From assembly GCF_022788695.1 (NCBI RefSeq), contig NZ_CP085154.1, positions 2,852,001 through 2,916,000 of the forward strand: DNA of 64,000 nucleotides, given 5' to 3'. The DNA comes from Pseudosulfitobacter sp. DSM 107133 (GTDB taxonomy: Bacteria; Pseudomonadota; Alphaproteobacteria; Rhodobacterales; Rhodobacteraceae). Positions 12,456-21,992 of the stretch are shown here, one piece after another. How positions within the stretch are numbered: the stretch's first letter is position 1; the number at the start of each line of letters is the position of its first letter. A model generated the notes under the pieces. That model was not told the origin of the DNA. It was given only the letters and a program-made list of their open reading frames with translations, and ran no database searches. The translations under genes and the position numbers were made by a program.

Positions 12456-14519
12456 TTACTTCTCGGTAAATTTCAATTCGATCCGGCGGTTCTGCGCCCG
12501 CGCCGCGTCGGTGTCCGCGGTGTTCACAGGCTGGTACTGGCCAAACCCGTTGGCCGACAGCCGGTCCGGCGGAATACCAAGGAAATTCACCATATATTTC
12601 ACAACCGACAGCGCGCGCGCCTGGCTCAGTTCCCAGTTGTCGGCAAATTCGCCAAAGCCCGACAGCGGCACGTTGTCGGTGTGCCCGTCCACACGGATCA
12701 CCCAATTGATCTCGGGCGGGATATCGCTGGCCACGCTGCGCAGGATTGCCGCGATTTTGGAAATCTCGCGCTGTCCGTCCTCGGACAGGGTGGCGGCACC
12801 GGGCGGGAAAAGCACTTCCGAAGAAAACACAAACCGGTCGCCTTCGATCCGCACCCCTTCCTGATTGCCCAGGACATCACGCAGGCGGCCAAAGAACTCC
12901 GAGCGGTATTTTTCCAGATCCTGCGCTGCCGCTTCCAATCGCTTGCGCTCCTGCTCTTCCAGCAGACGGCGGCGGCGCTCTTCTGCGGCCACACGCGCCA
13001 AAGCGGTGTTCAGGTCCTGGCCCAGCGATTGCAGTTCAACCTGCGCAGCTTCGTCCCGCGTCTTGGCGTCGTCCAGCAGCGCCTGCAATTGCCCCAGTTG
13101 CGCGCGCAGCGCCGCGACCTGCTGATTCAGCACCTCGGTCTTTCGCTGGGCGGCGGCAGATTTTTCCTGTTCCTCGGCCAGTTTGTCGCGCGCGGTTTGC
13201 AACAGCGCCGCGCGGCGTTCTGCATCGGTCATCGTTTCGTCGATGGCATTCTCGGCGGCCAGTTTCGCCGCCAGCGCTGCGGCCAGTTGCGCACGCACTT
13301 GCGCCGCATCAGCGTTCAGGCTCTGCGCCTCTGTTTCCGCTGCCAGCTTGGCCGCCAGAGCCGCCTGCAACTGTGTGCGCAAATCGGCGCTGGTTGATTT
13401 CGCCGCCTCTGCCGCAGCTGTCTGCGCCGTAACATCGGCAAGGGCTGCTGTGAGACGTGCGCGCAGATCCTGGGTCTCGGCGCTGCCTGCCTCGATGGTG
13501 GCCTGTGCCACGTCCAGCTGCCCTTGCAGCGCCGCAAGCTGACCTTCCAGGGCCTCCTTCTGCGCGCTCAGCGCCTGCCGCTGGCTGGCCAGTTCCTGCA
13601 CTGTGCTGTCGGTGCCTTCGGCCTGCCCTTTCAGGGTTTCCACCTGCAAAAGGGCCGCAACCAGTTGCGTGTCCAGATCCGCCTCGGCCGCGCGCGCGGC
13701 GGCCAGAAGGGTCAGGGTTTCTTCGGCCTTTTTGCGCTGCGCTTCCAGCGCCAGGGTCATCGAGGTCAGTTCGGCATCTGCCTCACTCAGCCGTTCGCGC
13801 AAAAGTTTGGCGGCTTCTGCTTCGGCAAGTTTGGCCGCCTCTTCCTCGCTCAACGCTGTCTGGGTTTCCGCCAGCGCGCTGTTCAACGTCGCCAGTTGCC
13901 CTTCAGCCTCGGCATTTCTGGCCCGTAAATCCGCCACCAGCGCATCCAGTGCCTCGCGCCGTGCCGCAGCCAGTCGTGCCGCTTCCGTGCCGGCGTCGAT
14001 TTCTTCCCGCGCTTGCGCCAGCGCCAGATTCAGCGCCTCTTGCTCGGACAACAGCCGCGTCTGTTCTGCCTGCAAATCCGCAACCGCAGCTTGGGCCTGA
14101 TTGCGGTCGGCAAGCAAGGCTGCCACCTGCGCCTCGAAACTGGTAATCCGTGTCTGCGCGGCGGCCAGTTCGCTGGCCTGTGCATCACGTTGCTGGGTCA
14201 GCGAAGTGATCAGCGCCGCCTGATCCGACACCTGTTGCTGGGCATCGCTCAGCGTTGCTGAAAGCGCCGAAAGCCGCGCATCCAGTTGGTTGCCGCGCTG
14301 CTCTTCCAGCCCCAGCGCCTGTGCCAGCGCCGCTACTTCACCGGCCAGTTGGTCCAGTTCGCTTTCCTGCCCCGAGATGGTTTCGCGCAGCACATATTGC
14401 ACCACCATGAAAATGGTCAGCACAAACATCAGCACCAGCAGCAGTCCGGTCATCGCGTCGACAAAGCCGGGCCAGATCGACCCCTGAAACCGCGAACCCG
14501 TGCGCCGCGACAAAGCCAT
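12456..14519 (-). CDS. Stator-like OmpA-domain protein with long coiled coil
   Basis: This 687-residue protein has a short cytoplasmic tail, one transmembrane helix (about residues 22-42), a coiled coil running to about residue 545, and a C-terminal OmpA/MotB-like peptidoglycan-binding domain (about 554-685, with VDGHTDNVPLSG and SQARALSVVKYM). Asp21 sits at the start of the helix in the pattern PGFVDAMTGLLLVL, where MotB and its relatives carry the proton-binding aspartate. It is coupled (TGATG) to an ExbB/MotA-like gene. I infer a proton-driven stator-like complex spanning to the cell wall; its job is unknown. Confidence 0.82.
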   Translation of the reverse strand: MALSRRTGSRFQGSIWPGFVDAMTGLLLVLMFVLTIFMVVQYVLRETISGQESELDQLAGEVAALAQALGLEEQRGNQLDARLSALSATLSDAQQQVSDQAALITSLTQQRDAQASELAAAQTRITSFEAQVAALLADRNQAQAAVADLQAEQTRLLSEQEALNLALAQAREEIDAGTEAARLAAARREALDALVADLRARNAEAEGQLATLNSALAETQTALSEEEAAKLAEAEAAKLLRERLSEADAELTSMTLALEAQRKKAEETLTLLAAARAAEADLDTQLVAALLQVETLKGQAEGTDSTVQELASQRQALSAQKEALEGQLAALQGQLDVAQATIEAGSAETQDLRARLTAALADVTAQTAAAEAAKSTSADLRTQLQAALAAKLAAETEAQSLNADAAQVRAQLAAALAAKLAAENAIDETMTDAERRAALLQTARDKLAEEQEKSAAAQRKTEVLNQQVAALRAQLGQLQALLDDAKTRDEAAQVELQSLGQDLNTALARVAAEERRRRLLEEQERKRLEAAAQDLEKYRSEFFGRLRDVLGNQEGVRIEGDRFVFSSEVLFPPGAATLSEDGQREISKIAAILRSVASDIPPEINWVIRVDGHTDNVPLSGFGEFADNWELSQARALSVVKYMVNFLGIPPDRLSANGFGQYQPVNTADTDAARAQNRRIELKFTEK

Positions 14520-15733
14520 CAGCCGTCACCTTTGATGTCGCCCGTTCCGCTTTGGACCCCGCGGCCACGATTGCCCCGGTTCTGCCCGCGCGGCTTTGAC
14601 AGCGCCTGGGCCAACCCGGCAATATCGGTGCGCAGCTCGGCCAGGCTTTCCTGACGGCCTGCGGAAATCTCTTCCAGAATACGCAGCATCTGCACGTCGA
14701 TCGACCGCAGCCGCATCCGGCTTTCCGCGTCAATCCCGTCGCCCGTCCCCTGTGCTTCCAGATGTGCAATCAGCCGCTCCTGCCCCGCGGCCACCCGCTC
14801 CAGCGCCGAATTCTCCGGGTCGCCGTGTTGCATCTGGCGGGTCATGCCCTGAATCGCATCGGCCAACGTGCCAAGCTTTTCGTCGACCATGGTGCGCGAG
14901 ATATCAGACTGTGTGAACATCTGTTGCAGCGTTTCCATCTGCCCGGCCAGATGATCAATCACCCCCGCCATCACCTGACCGTCACCCGCCGCATCATCGC
15001 CCGACGCAAAACTGACGCGCGTGATCGAACTTAGCCATTCTTCCAGTTCGCGGTAAAACCGGTTCTGTCCATGGCCTGCAAACAGTTCCAACAGCCCCAC
15101 GATCAACGATCCCGCCAAACCCAGCAACGACGATCCAAAGGCGACGCCCATGCCACTGAGTTGTGAATCCAGACCATCCATCAGGCGGCCAAACACGTCG
15201 ACGCCCGCGTCACCCTCTTGCGGTGCCAGGCTGCGAATGGTGTCGACCAATGCCGGAACGGTGGTCGCCAGACCGTAAAAGGTCCCCAAAAGTCCAAGAA
15301 AAATCAAAAGGTTGACGATGTAGCGCGTGATCTCGCGCGCCTCGTCGACCCGCGTGGCCACCGAATCCAATATCGACCGCGTGGAGGTGGCCGAAACCTG
15401 CATCCGCGCCCCGCGCGTGCGCAGCAACGACGCCAGCGGCGCCAGCAGTTGCGGCGCCTTGTCATCGCCTTCCAGCGTGTCGGCGGCAAAGCCTTCGATC
15501 CACCGCACCGATCCGATCAGCTGCAAGACCTGCCAGAAACAGGCCACGACGCCGATCAGGAAAACAAAGAAGATAAACCCGTTTAGATAGGGGTTGGCCT
15601 CGAATACCGGCAGCACGCTGGGGGCCGCAACAAAGACCATTCCGGCACTCAGGGCGATCACAATCAGCATCAGTGCGATCTGACGCACCGGTTGTGAGAA
15701 TTGTGGCCGCGTTTCGCGATCCATCTGCGACAT
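14519..15733 (-). CDS. ExbB/MotA-like inner-membrane protein
   Basis: This 404-residue protein has about four transmembrane segments (near residues 18-38, 46-70, 133-160 and 190-215). The last two carry the ExbB/TolQ/MotA-like pattern: LLGTFYGLATTVPALV and GMGVAFGSSLLGLAGSL. The C-terminal 190 residues are cytoplasmic and helical. I chose the ATG at 15733, preceded by AAGGA; a frame opening at 15772 lacks a ribosome site. Its stop overlaps the start of the OmpA-domain gene by one base, so both products are probably made in a fixed ratio and act together. Confidence 0.78.
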   Translation of the reverse strand: MSQMDRETRPQFSQPVRQIALMLIVIALSAGMVFVAAPSVLPVFEANPYLNGFIFFVFLIGVVACFWQVLQLIGSVRWIEGFAADTLEGDDKAPQLLAPLASLLRTRGARMQVSATSTRSILDSVATRVDEAREITRYIVNLLIFLGLLGTFYGLATTVPALVDTIRSLAPQEGDAGVDVFGRLMDGLDSQLSGMGVAFGSSLLGLAGSLIVGLLELFAGHGQNRFYRELEEWLSSITRVSFASGDDAAGDGQVMAGVIDHLAGQMETLQQMFTQSDISRTMVDEKLGTLADAIQGMTRQMQHGDPENSALERVAAGQERLIAHLEAQGTGDGIDAESRMRLRSIDVQMLRILEEISAGRQESLAELRTDIAGLAQALSKPRGQNRGNRGRGVQSGTGDIKGDG

Positions 15734-15805
15734 GCGCCCGGGTCCTTGCCCTAAATTACTGCTCTGCAGCAACGATAACGAACATTTGCCATCAAGGCCA
15801 AGGGA

Positions 15806-16336
15806 TTATGCACAGATTGCCCGCACACGCGCCGCCAACCAGTCCAGATCGGCATCTTGCAGGCCAATCTGGTTCAAATGATCGGCAGTGTTGAACAGAT
15901 ACTCGGTATTGGGGCCACGTCCGCCCACGGCCCTGGCGATAATCTGCGCCTGTTCTTCCAGTGGCAGGTCGCCGCAATACTGGTCGTGTTCCGGGTCAAT
16001 AATATAGGCCACCGCATCGACAACGCGCCCGTCCACCAGTTGCAGCGACACCGTCGCCTCGTAATAGGCCGACGAAATCAGCTCGCGTGCGCGCAAATAC
16101 TCCAGTGTCGCCGCTTCCTCGCCCTCGGCAACCGCCATTGCTATGCCTTCGCATGACGCAGCGCCCACCGCATCCAGCGCCAGCACCAGCCCCGGTTCTT
16201 CCTCAGAGCCACGGTGATGGATCGAGCGCATACAGAATGATCGCTGATACCCTTTCAACCGCGCCACCACGCGGTCCGCCACCGGAAATCCGGGGTTCCA
16301 AAGCAAGCTGCCATAGCCGAAAACCCACATCGTCAT
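15806..16336 (-). CDS. chaC: ChaC-like gamma-glutamylcyclotransferase
   Basis: This 176-residue protein belongs to the ChaC family, which cleaves glutathione to 5-oxoproline and Cys-Gly in the cytoplasm. The N-terminal motif WVFGYGSLLWNPGF is diagnostic, and RSFCMRSIHHRGSEEEPGL follows as expected. Length fits the family. It stands alone on the minus strand, 72 bp downstream of the stator-like operon start and without an obvious partner. Confidence 0.88.
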   Translation of the reverse strand: MTMWVFGYGSLLWNPGFPVADRVVARLKGYQRSFCMRSIHHRGSEEEPGLVLALDAVGAASCEGIAMAVAEGEEAATLEYLRARELISSAYYEATVSLQLVDGRVVDAVAYIIDPEHDQYCGDLPLEEQAQIIARAVGGRGPNTEYLFNTADHLNQIGLQDADLDWLAARVRAICA

Positions 16337-16411
16337 CGCATCTTATCCCTTCTGTCCGTCCATAGGGTAAATCCGATCCGCACTGCGATGAAAAGGGCAA
16401 GCGCCCCAGAT

Positions 16412-16467
16412 TTCTTTTGGCCCGAAATATCCTGGGGGAGCCGCGCAAGCGGCGGGGGCAAAGCCCC
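16412..16467 (+). repeat. Dispersed double-hairpin repeat, copy 3
   Basis: Leader TTCTTTTGGCCCGAAAT and CCTGGGGG, then GCCGC-GCAA-GCGGC (16440-16453) and GGGGC-AAA-GCCCC (16455-16467). The first stem differs from copies 2 and 4 on both sides with pairing kept. It lies 6 bp after the extensin-like gene stop. Confidence 0.75.
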
Positions 16468-16473
16468 AATCAC

Positions 16474-17271
16474 CTATCGGCAATACGAACCACTGCGATA
16501 ACGCGCCGTGTCAAAATGGAAATGGTCGCGGTGAAAGCGGTCGGCATTCGGGCCCAGCACCGTGCCAAAGGGCCCGCAAGCCCCCGCGTGCATCTTGCGC
16601 AGCGCCTTGTTGTAGCGCGCAGAATTCCACCCTTCCTGAACGCTGACAATCTGGCCGTTTTTCAGTTGAAACCCCGAGATGTCGATCGCATGGCCCTTGC
16701 CGTGCTCCGACACTTTCGCGCCAGGCTGGTTGTTGCGGGTGCGACAGGTGTAATGCGCCGCCACGCGGTATCCGGTCAAACCGCCCAGACGCGCCATTGC
16801 GGGCTTTGCGCTGCGTTCAGTCCATTTTTTCAATGCCTTGGCCGTCGTGCAATCCATCACGGCCTCCTGGCTGAGCACGACGCCAGACACCGACCTCAGC
16901 TTGACCGCCTCGTCGATGCCACAGGCCGCAATCCGCCCCGGCACCGGACCGATATAGGTGCCTTGAAGCGCCAGGTCGCCGCACACCGAACCTTTGGCGC
17001 GCTTGCGTTTCTTGGCCATCGCTTTGTGTTCCAGCGCCTTGGGGCGCACGAACGGGCGCAAGGCGACCTTCGGGCCGGTGAAGGACGCCACCATCGCCAG
17101 ATGCACAGCGCTTTGGTCCGGTTGCAGGACAATCACGCCCAACGGATCAATCTGCGCCCGTGCGACCACTTCGTTGGCTCGTGCAATCGGGCGAAGGGAG
17201 GTCTTGGGGGCCTTGGCCGCCGCCGTTGTGGCCACACAGACGGCCAAAATCAAAGACAGCGCAGCCCTCAT
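16474..17271 (-). CDS. Extensin-like C-terminal domain protein (exported)
   Basis: This 265-residue protein has a signal peptide ([20 protein letters not shown]), a basic linker and an extensin-like C-terminal domain (about residues 95-265) with VCGD, MDCTTAKALKKW, HGKGHAIDISGF and FHRDHFHFD. The family is found in proteobacteria, is probably periplasmic and may act on the cell wall, as the conserved His/Asp pattern resembles LAS-type peptidases; that is inference. I chose the ATG at 17271, which overlaps the tyrC stop by ATGA, making this the third gene of the hisC operon. Confidence 0.8.
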   Translation of the reverse strand: MRAALSLILAVCVATTAAAKAPKTSLRPIARANEVVARAQIDPLGVIVLQPDQSAVHLAMVASFTGPKVALRPFVRPKALEHKAMAKKRKRAKGSVCGDLALQGTYIGPVPGRIAACGIDEAVKLRSVSGVVLSQEAVMDCTTAKALKKWTERSAKPAMARLGGLTGYRVAAHYTCRTRNNQPGAKVSEHGKGHAIDISGFQLKNGQIVSVQEGWNSARYNKALRKMHAGACGPFGTVLGPNADRFHRDHFHFDTARYRSGSYCR

Positions 17272-18218
17272 GTCGTCTCTTTGCGCGGTGTGCGGCCAAA
17301 GTCCGGCGCATCGGTGTCCTGACCCGCCTCGATAATCCCGCGCCGGATTGCACGGGTGCGGGTGAAATAGTCGAACAAATGGTCGCCGTCGCCGGTGCGA
17401 ATGGCGCGTTGCAGGGCAAACAGCTCTTCGGTGAAACGGCCCAGAATTTCCAGTGTCGCGTCCTTGTTGGTCAGGAACACGTCGCGCCACATGGTCGGGT
17501 CAGATGCCGCGATGCGGGTAAAGTCACGAAAGCCGGCGGCCGAGTATTTGATCACTTCGCCATCGGTCACGCGGCCCAGATCATCGGCCACGCCCACCAT
17601 CGTGTAAGCGATCAGGTGCGGCGTATGCGAGGTGACGGCCAGCACCAGATCATGGTGATCGGCATCCATTTCCTCGACATTCGAACCCAGACCTTCCCAC
17701 AGGCTGCGCAGTTTCGCGGTGGCCGCAGGCTCCGTGCCTTCAACCGGAACCAGCAGGCACCAGCGGTTGTCGAACAGCGTCGCAAAGCCCGACTCCGGCC
17801 CCGAATGCTCGGTTCCCGCCAGCGGGTGGCCCGGAATGAAATGCACACCTTCGGGCATGTGCGGGCCGACGTTTTCGATGACGTTGCGTTTGACCGACCC
17901 CACATCGGTCACAGTCGTGCCCGGCGCCAGATGCGGCGCAATCTCGGCGGCGACCGAAGCCATCGCGCCCACAGGCACCGCCAGCACCACCAGATCGGCG
18001 CCCGCCACCGCTTCGGCTGCGGTATCGCAGACACGGTCGGTCAGCCCGATGCGGCGCGCGGTGTCGCGGGTTTCCTGACTGCGTGCATAGCCGGTGACCT
18101 CGCCCGCCAGACCACCGCGCTGGATGGCCCAGTACATCGACGACGCGATCAGCCCCAGACCGATCAGCGCAATGCGGTTGTAGATTGGGGCCGCAGGTGC
18201 CGTCGCCAGAGCCGTCAT
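17268..18218 (-). CDS. tyrC: Prephenate/arogenate dehydrogenase
   Basis: This 316-residue NAD(P)-dependent dehydrogenase oxidises prephenate or arogenate in tyrosine synthesis. The Rossmann glycine motif is [16 protein letters not shown]. Later segments include [28 protein letters not shown] and [13 protein letters not shown] chose the ATG at 18218 ([16 protein letters not shown]), which overlaps the hisC stop by ATGA. Pairing with a HisC-type aminotransferase fits aromatic amino-acid synthesis. I did not determine whether arogenate or prephenate is the substrate. Confidence 0.9.
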   Translation of the reverse strand: MTALATAPAAPIYNRIALIGLGLIASSMYWAIQRGGLAGEVTGYARSQETRDTARRIGLTDRVCDTAAEAVAGADLVVLAVPVGAMASVAAEIAPHLAPGTTVTDVGSVKRNVIENVGPHMPEGVHFIPGHPLAGTEHSGPESGFATLFDNRWCLLVPVEGTEPAATAKLRSLWEGLGSNVEEMDADHHDLVLAVTSHTPHLIAYTMVGVADDLGRVTDGEVIKYSAAGFRDFTRIAASDPTMWRDVFLTNKDATLEILGRFTEELFALQRAIRTGDGDHLFDYFTRTRAIRRGIIEAGQDTDAPDFGRTPRKETT

Positions 18219-19306
18219 GCGCTTTTGCCTTCCTTGAACTGGCGCACCGCGTGAACAACACGACGGCATGCGCTTTCATCGCCCACAGTGATCCGCAGCG
18301 CGGCAGGCAATTTGTAGCCAGCCACTTTGCGCACGATCAATCCCTGACTCTGCAACCATGCATCACAGGCGTTGGCCTCGGCGGCGCTGCCAAATCGGGC
18401 CAGCACAAAGTTGGCATGGCTCACATCAGACGGCACGCCCAGGGCGGCCAGCCCTTCGGCCAGAATTGTACGGCAACGGGCATTCTCGCTGCGGCAATGG
18501 TCGGCATAGGCCACATCGCGCACCGCCGCCTCGGCGGTGTCCAGCGCCGCCTGACTTACGTTGAACGGTCCGCGAATGCGGTTCAACACGTCGATCACAT
18601 GCGCCGGACCATAGCCCCAGCCGATGCGCAGCCCCCCCAGGCCGTAAAGCTTGGAAAAGGTGCGTGTCATCACAACGTTCTGACGGCTGTCAACCAGCGA
18701 AGAACCACCATCATAACCTTCGACATAATCGGCATAGGCACCGTCCAATACCAGCAAGGCCTGCTTGGGCAACCCGTCGGCCAGACGTGCAATCTCGGCG
18801 TCCGAAATCATCGTCCCTGTCGGGTTGTTGGGGTTGGCGATGAACACCAGCCGCGTCTTCTTGTTGCAGGCCGCCAGCAGCGCGTCGATGTCGGTGACAC
18901 GGTCGGCTTCCAGCACTTCAACCGGAGTCGCCCCCGCCGCTTTGGCGCTGATAGCATACATGCCAAAGCCGTGGACCGTGTGCACAACTTCGGTGCCAGG
19001 CCCCGCATAGGCCTGACACAGGAATGCAATGATCTCGTCCGATCCCGCACCGCAGATAATCCGCTCGGCGTCCACGCCATGCACCTGCGCCAGAGCGGCG
19101 CGCAACGACGCGTGGTCCGTCGACGGGTAGCGGTGCAGCTGGTGTGCCGTGCGGCGAAACGCTTCCATAGCCTTGTCAGAGGGGCCAAGCGGGTTTTCGT
19201 TCGACGACAGTTTCACCGCGTTTTCGACGCCCGCCACATGGCTGGTGCCACCCACATAGGGGTCGATTGTCATAATGCCGGGTTGTGGCGCAATGGCTTG
19301 GGTCAT
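18215..19306 (-). CDS. hisC: Histidinol-phosphate/aromatic aminotransferase
   Basis: This 363-residue class I/II PLP-dependent aminotransferase acts on histidinol phosphate and, in such contexts, often on aromatic keto acids. The family signature [12 protein letters not shown], the ANPNNPTGT turn and the PLP-lysine region [17 protein letters not shown] are intact. AAGGAG precedes the ATG at 19306. It leads an operon with tyrC and the extensin-like gene, which suggests a role in tyrosine and phenylalanine synthesis as well as histidine. Confidence 0.92.
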   Translation of the reverse strand: MTQAIAPQPGIMTIDPYVGGTSHVAGVENAVKLSSNENPLGPSDKAMEAFRRTAHQLHRYPSTDHASLRAALAQVHGVDAERIICGAGSDEIIAFLCQAYAGPGTEVVHTVHGFGMYAISAKAAGATPVEVLEADRVTDIDALLAACNKKTRLVFIANPNNPTGTMISDAEIARLADGLPKQALLVLDGAYADYVEGYDGGSSLVDSRQNVVMTRTFSKLYGLGGLRIGWGYGPAHVIDVLNRIRGPFNVSQAALDTAEAAVRDVAYADHCRSENARCRTILAEGLAALGVPSDVSHANFVLARFGSAAEANACDAWLQSQGLIVRKVAGYKLPAALRITVGDESACRRVVHAVRQFKEGKSA

Positions 19307-19463
19307 GGGTTGGCTCCTTCGCGGCTTGTTTTAGCGGGGCATACGCGCCTGCGCCATGCTCTTTTGGTCATGCAGTGTTTTGCGTGCCCAGCGTGACAAT
19401 CCCACCGCATTGCGCGGCATATCGTTCCGCTGGACAGTGATCGCCCTGCCCGCCCCAAACGCA

Positions 19464-19491
19464 AAAAGGCCGCGCTCGGTGCGCGGCCTTT
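19464..19491 (-). terminator. Rho-independent terminator of rpsD
   Basis: On the minus strand GGCCGCGC-ACCGA-GCGCGGCC is followed by TTTTT. It lies 28 bp after the rpsD stop. Confidence 0.85.
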
Positions 19492-19518
19492 CGTAAGCTG
19501 TGGAACAGATCGGGTTGA

Positions 19519-20139
19519 TCAGTTCTTGGCGTAGAATTCGACCACGAGGTTCGGTTCCATGATCACCGGATAAGGCACATCGCCAAATGCAGGCGTGCGC
19601 ACGAATGTGGCGGTCAGTTTCGAATGGTCGACGTCCATATAGTCGGGCACGTCACGCTCGGGCAGCTGTGTGGCTTCCAGGATGGCGGCCATCTGCTTGG
19701 AACGGTCACGCACTTCGATCACGTCGCCTTCTTTGACGCGGTAGGACGGGATGTTCACTTTCTTGCCGTTCACACGGACGTGGCCGTGGTTCACGAACTG
19801 ACGGGCCGCAAACACGGTCGCCACGAATTTCGCGCGGTAGACAACGGCGTCCAGGCGACGCTCGAGCAGGCCGATCAGGTTTTCACCGGTGTCGCCTTTG
19901 ACACGCTCGGCTTCGGCATAGATGCGGCGGAATTGTTTTTCGGTCAGGTCGCCGTAGTAGCCTTTCAGCTTCTGCTTGGCGCGCAGCTGCAGACCGAAGT
20001 CCGACAGTTTGCCCTTGCGGCGCTGGCCGTGCTGGCCGGGGCCATATTCACGACGGTTGACCGGCGATTTGGCGCGGCCCCAGATGTTTTCGCCCATACG
20101 GCGGTCGATTTTGTACTTGGCAGACGTGCGTTTGGTCAC
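19519..20139 (-). CDS. rpsD: 30S ribosomal protein S4
   Basis: This 206-residue protein is the small-subunit assembly protein S4, which binds 16S rRNA. The N-terminal segment with [20 protein letters not shown] and the S4 RNA-binding domain ([34 protein letters not shown]) are clear. Length is typical of alphaproteobacteria. It is a single-gene unit with its own terminator, as is usual in this order. Confidence 0.98.
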   Translation of the reverse strand: MTKRTSAKYKIDRRMGENIWGRAKSPVNRREYGPGQHGQRRKGKLSDFGLQLRAKQKLKGYYGDLTEKQFRRIYAEAERVKGDTGENLIGLLERRLDAVVYRAKFVATVFAARQFVNHGHVRVNGKKVNIPSYRVKEGDVIEVRDRSKQMAAILEATQLPERDVPDYMDVDHSKLTATFVRTPAFGDVPYPVIMEPNLVVEFYAKN

Positions 20140-20262
20140 GGCTGGTCTCCTTTATTTAGGTTCATAAAGGGCGTTGTCCTCTGGCTTGCACCCGACAGGC
20201 ATCCCCTTGCAGGGGCCACCAACACCAATGAAGGGGCGCTTATACGCCCGCTTGGACCAGAG

Positions 20263-20883
20263 TCAACGGGCTTTCCACGGGTTTTCGCGGCCCATTTGCG
20301 CAACCGCATCGTGGCGGTGGCACGTGGTCAGATGATCGTTGACCAGACCACAGGCCTCCATCCATGCATAAACGATTGTGGGACCGCAGAATTTGAAACC
20401 GTCTTTCTTCATCTGCTTGGAGATTCGCACGCTGAGGTCGGTGCTGGGTGGCACCTGGGACTGGGCCGTATATTTTGGCTGCAAGGGTGCGAAATCGACA
20501 GTGCGCCACATGTAGGTGTCAAAGCCTTCCCGGTCCTCGATTGCGCACCACGCGCGGGCATTTGAAATGGTCGCGGTGATCTTGCCGCGATGGCGGATAA
20601 TACCCGCATCCTGCACCAGCCGATCCACCTCGTCATCGCCCCATGTGGCGATGTCGCGCGGGTTGAAACCGCGAAAGGCCGCACGGAAATTTTCCCGCTT
20701 TTTCAGAATGGTAATCCATGACAGGCCCGCCTGAAACCCGTCAAGGATCAGCTTCTCCCACAGCGCGCGGCTGTCGTATTCGGGCACGCCCCATTCGGTA
20801 TCGTGATAGGTGCGATAGATCGGTTCGGACCCTGCCCAATTGCAGCGGCTGATCCCGTCATCGCCCGTGATTTCCCCGCACAT
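20263..20883 (-). CDS. tag: DNA-3-methyladenine glycosylase I
   Basis: This 206-residue helix-hairpin-helix glycosylase removes 3-methyladenine from alkylated DNA. The conserved start RCNWAGSEPIYRTYHDTEWG contains the zinc-binding Cys and His, and the second pair is in DHLTTCHRH near the C-terminus. The FQAGLSWITILKKRENFRAA segment is characteristic. It is 123 bp upstream of rpsD on the same strand; cotranscription is possible but not shown. Confidence 0.93.
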   Translation of the reverse strand: MCGEITGDDGISRCNWAGSEPIYRTYHDTEWGVPEYDSRALWEKLILDGFQAGLSWITILKKRENFRAAFRGFNPRDIATWGDDEVDRLVQDAGIIRHRGKITATISNARAWCAIEDREGFDTYMWRTVDFAPLQPKYTAQSQVPPSTDLSVRISKQMKKDGFKFCGPTIVYAWMEACGLVNDHLTTCHRHDAVAQMGRENPWKAR

Positions 20884-20982
20884 CGGCCATCTCCGCCAAT
20901 TTGGCTAGAATTAGAATATTAAGCCGTTGTTAGAGAATATGGCGACAAAGTGGAAGCCGAACACGCGAGTCAGGAGAAGATC

Positions 20983-21822
20983 GTGAACCTGAAGAAACGC
21001 CGCATTGCCGATATCCCGCCCGGGGCTGAAAACCCGTTAACCTTTGCGGTGTCGCGCCGTGACGGGTCGGTGATGGACATGGTGGCCGATGCCATCCGTC
21101 ACAAGCAAACATTGCTGGCATTTCAACCCGTGGTTCTGTCGGGTGATCCGTCGCGCATCGGCTTTCACGAGGCATTGATCCGCATCACCGATGAAACCGG
21201 ACGGGTCATTCCCGCACGCGACTTTATGCATGTGGTTGAAGCCACCGAAATGGGCCGCGAAATCGACGTTCTGGCCTTGCAGATGGGGCTGCGCGCCCTG
21301 CACGAAACGCCACAATTGCGGCTGTCGATCAATATGTCGGCCCGTTCGATCGGATATGCAAAATGGACCCGCACGCTGCAACGCTGGCTGGATCGCAACC
21401 CCACCATTGCCGAGCGGCTGATCCTTGAGATCACCGAAGGGTCGGCCATGACGGTGCCGGAACTGGTCATCGACTTTATGGACCGCTGGCAGGTACGCGG
21501 CATTTGTTTCGCGCTGGATGATTTCGGATCGGGCCAGACGGCCTTGCGCTATTTCAAAGACTTCTTCTTTGACATCCTCAAGATCGACGGCCAGTTCGTC
21601 TCGGGCATTGCACAGGATACCGACAATCAGGCGCTGGTGCGGTCCATGGTGTCGATTGCACAGCATTTCGACATGATGACAGTTGCGGAATTCGTCGAAA
21701 CCGAAGTGGACGCGCAGGTTTTGACCAAACTTGGCGTGAACTGCTTGCAAGGCTATCTTTACGGTGCGCCCACCACCCTGCCCGATTGGAAATCCAAGCC
21801 GGTTGTCCGTGCCGTTGGCTGA
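20983..21822 (+). CDS. EAL-domain cyclic di-GMP phosphodiesterase
   Basis: This 279-residue stand-alone EAL domain, without GGDEF or sensor domain, probably hydrolyses cyclic di-GMP. Key residues are kept: E63 in HEALIR, N117, E149 and E152 in LEITE, D179-D180 in DDFGSG, K200 in KIDGQF, E236 in AEFVET and Q256 in QGYLYG. I chose the GTG at 20983, with AGGAG 6 bp upstream; another GTG at 20950 is less well placed. The catalytic set suggests activity, but the regulatory input is unknown. Confidence 0.88.
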   Translation: MNLKKRRIADIPPGAENPLTFAVSRRDGSVMDMVADAIRHKQTLLAFQPVVLSGDPSRIGFHEALIRITDETGRVIPARDFMHVVEATEMGREIDVLALQMGLRALHETPQLRLSINMSARSIGYAKWTRTLQRWLDRNPTIAERLILEITEGSAMTVPELVIDFMDRWQVRGICFALDDFGSGQTALRYFKDFFFDILKIDGQFVSGIAQDTDNQALVRSMVSIAQHFDMMTVAEFVETEVDAQVLTKLGVNCLQGYLYGAPTTLPDWKSKPVVRAVG

Positions 21823-21992
21823 AACGCCCGGTCCGCTGCCCGTTCCCGCGGGCTGTCGTCAATTGGCCATCCGTTTACGTTGTGACACAGGATCGAATGG
21901 TTTATCCATTCTCTTAAGTCGAGGGGCCCGGACGCGGCATGTTGCCTGGTCTGACAATATGTCCCTCGTCAAACAACAAGAGGATGCATTCC

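Noticed and set aside
12456..15733. Zorya defence system
   Set aside because: The pair resembles ZorA/ZorB in plan, but no ZorC, ZorD or ZorE gene is next to it and the coiled coil is in the OmpA protein; a housekeeping role is more likely.
20950..20982. Upstream GTG start for the EAL protein
   Set aside because: The GTG at 20983 has AGGAG at the right distance; the earlier one does not.
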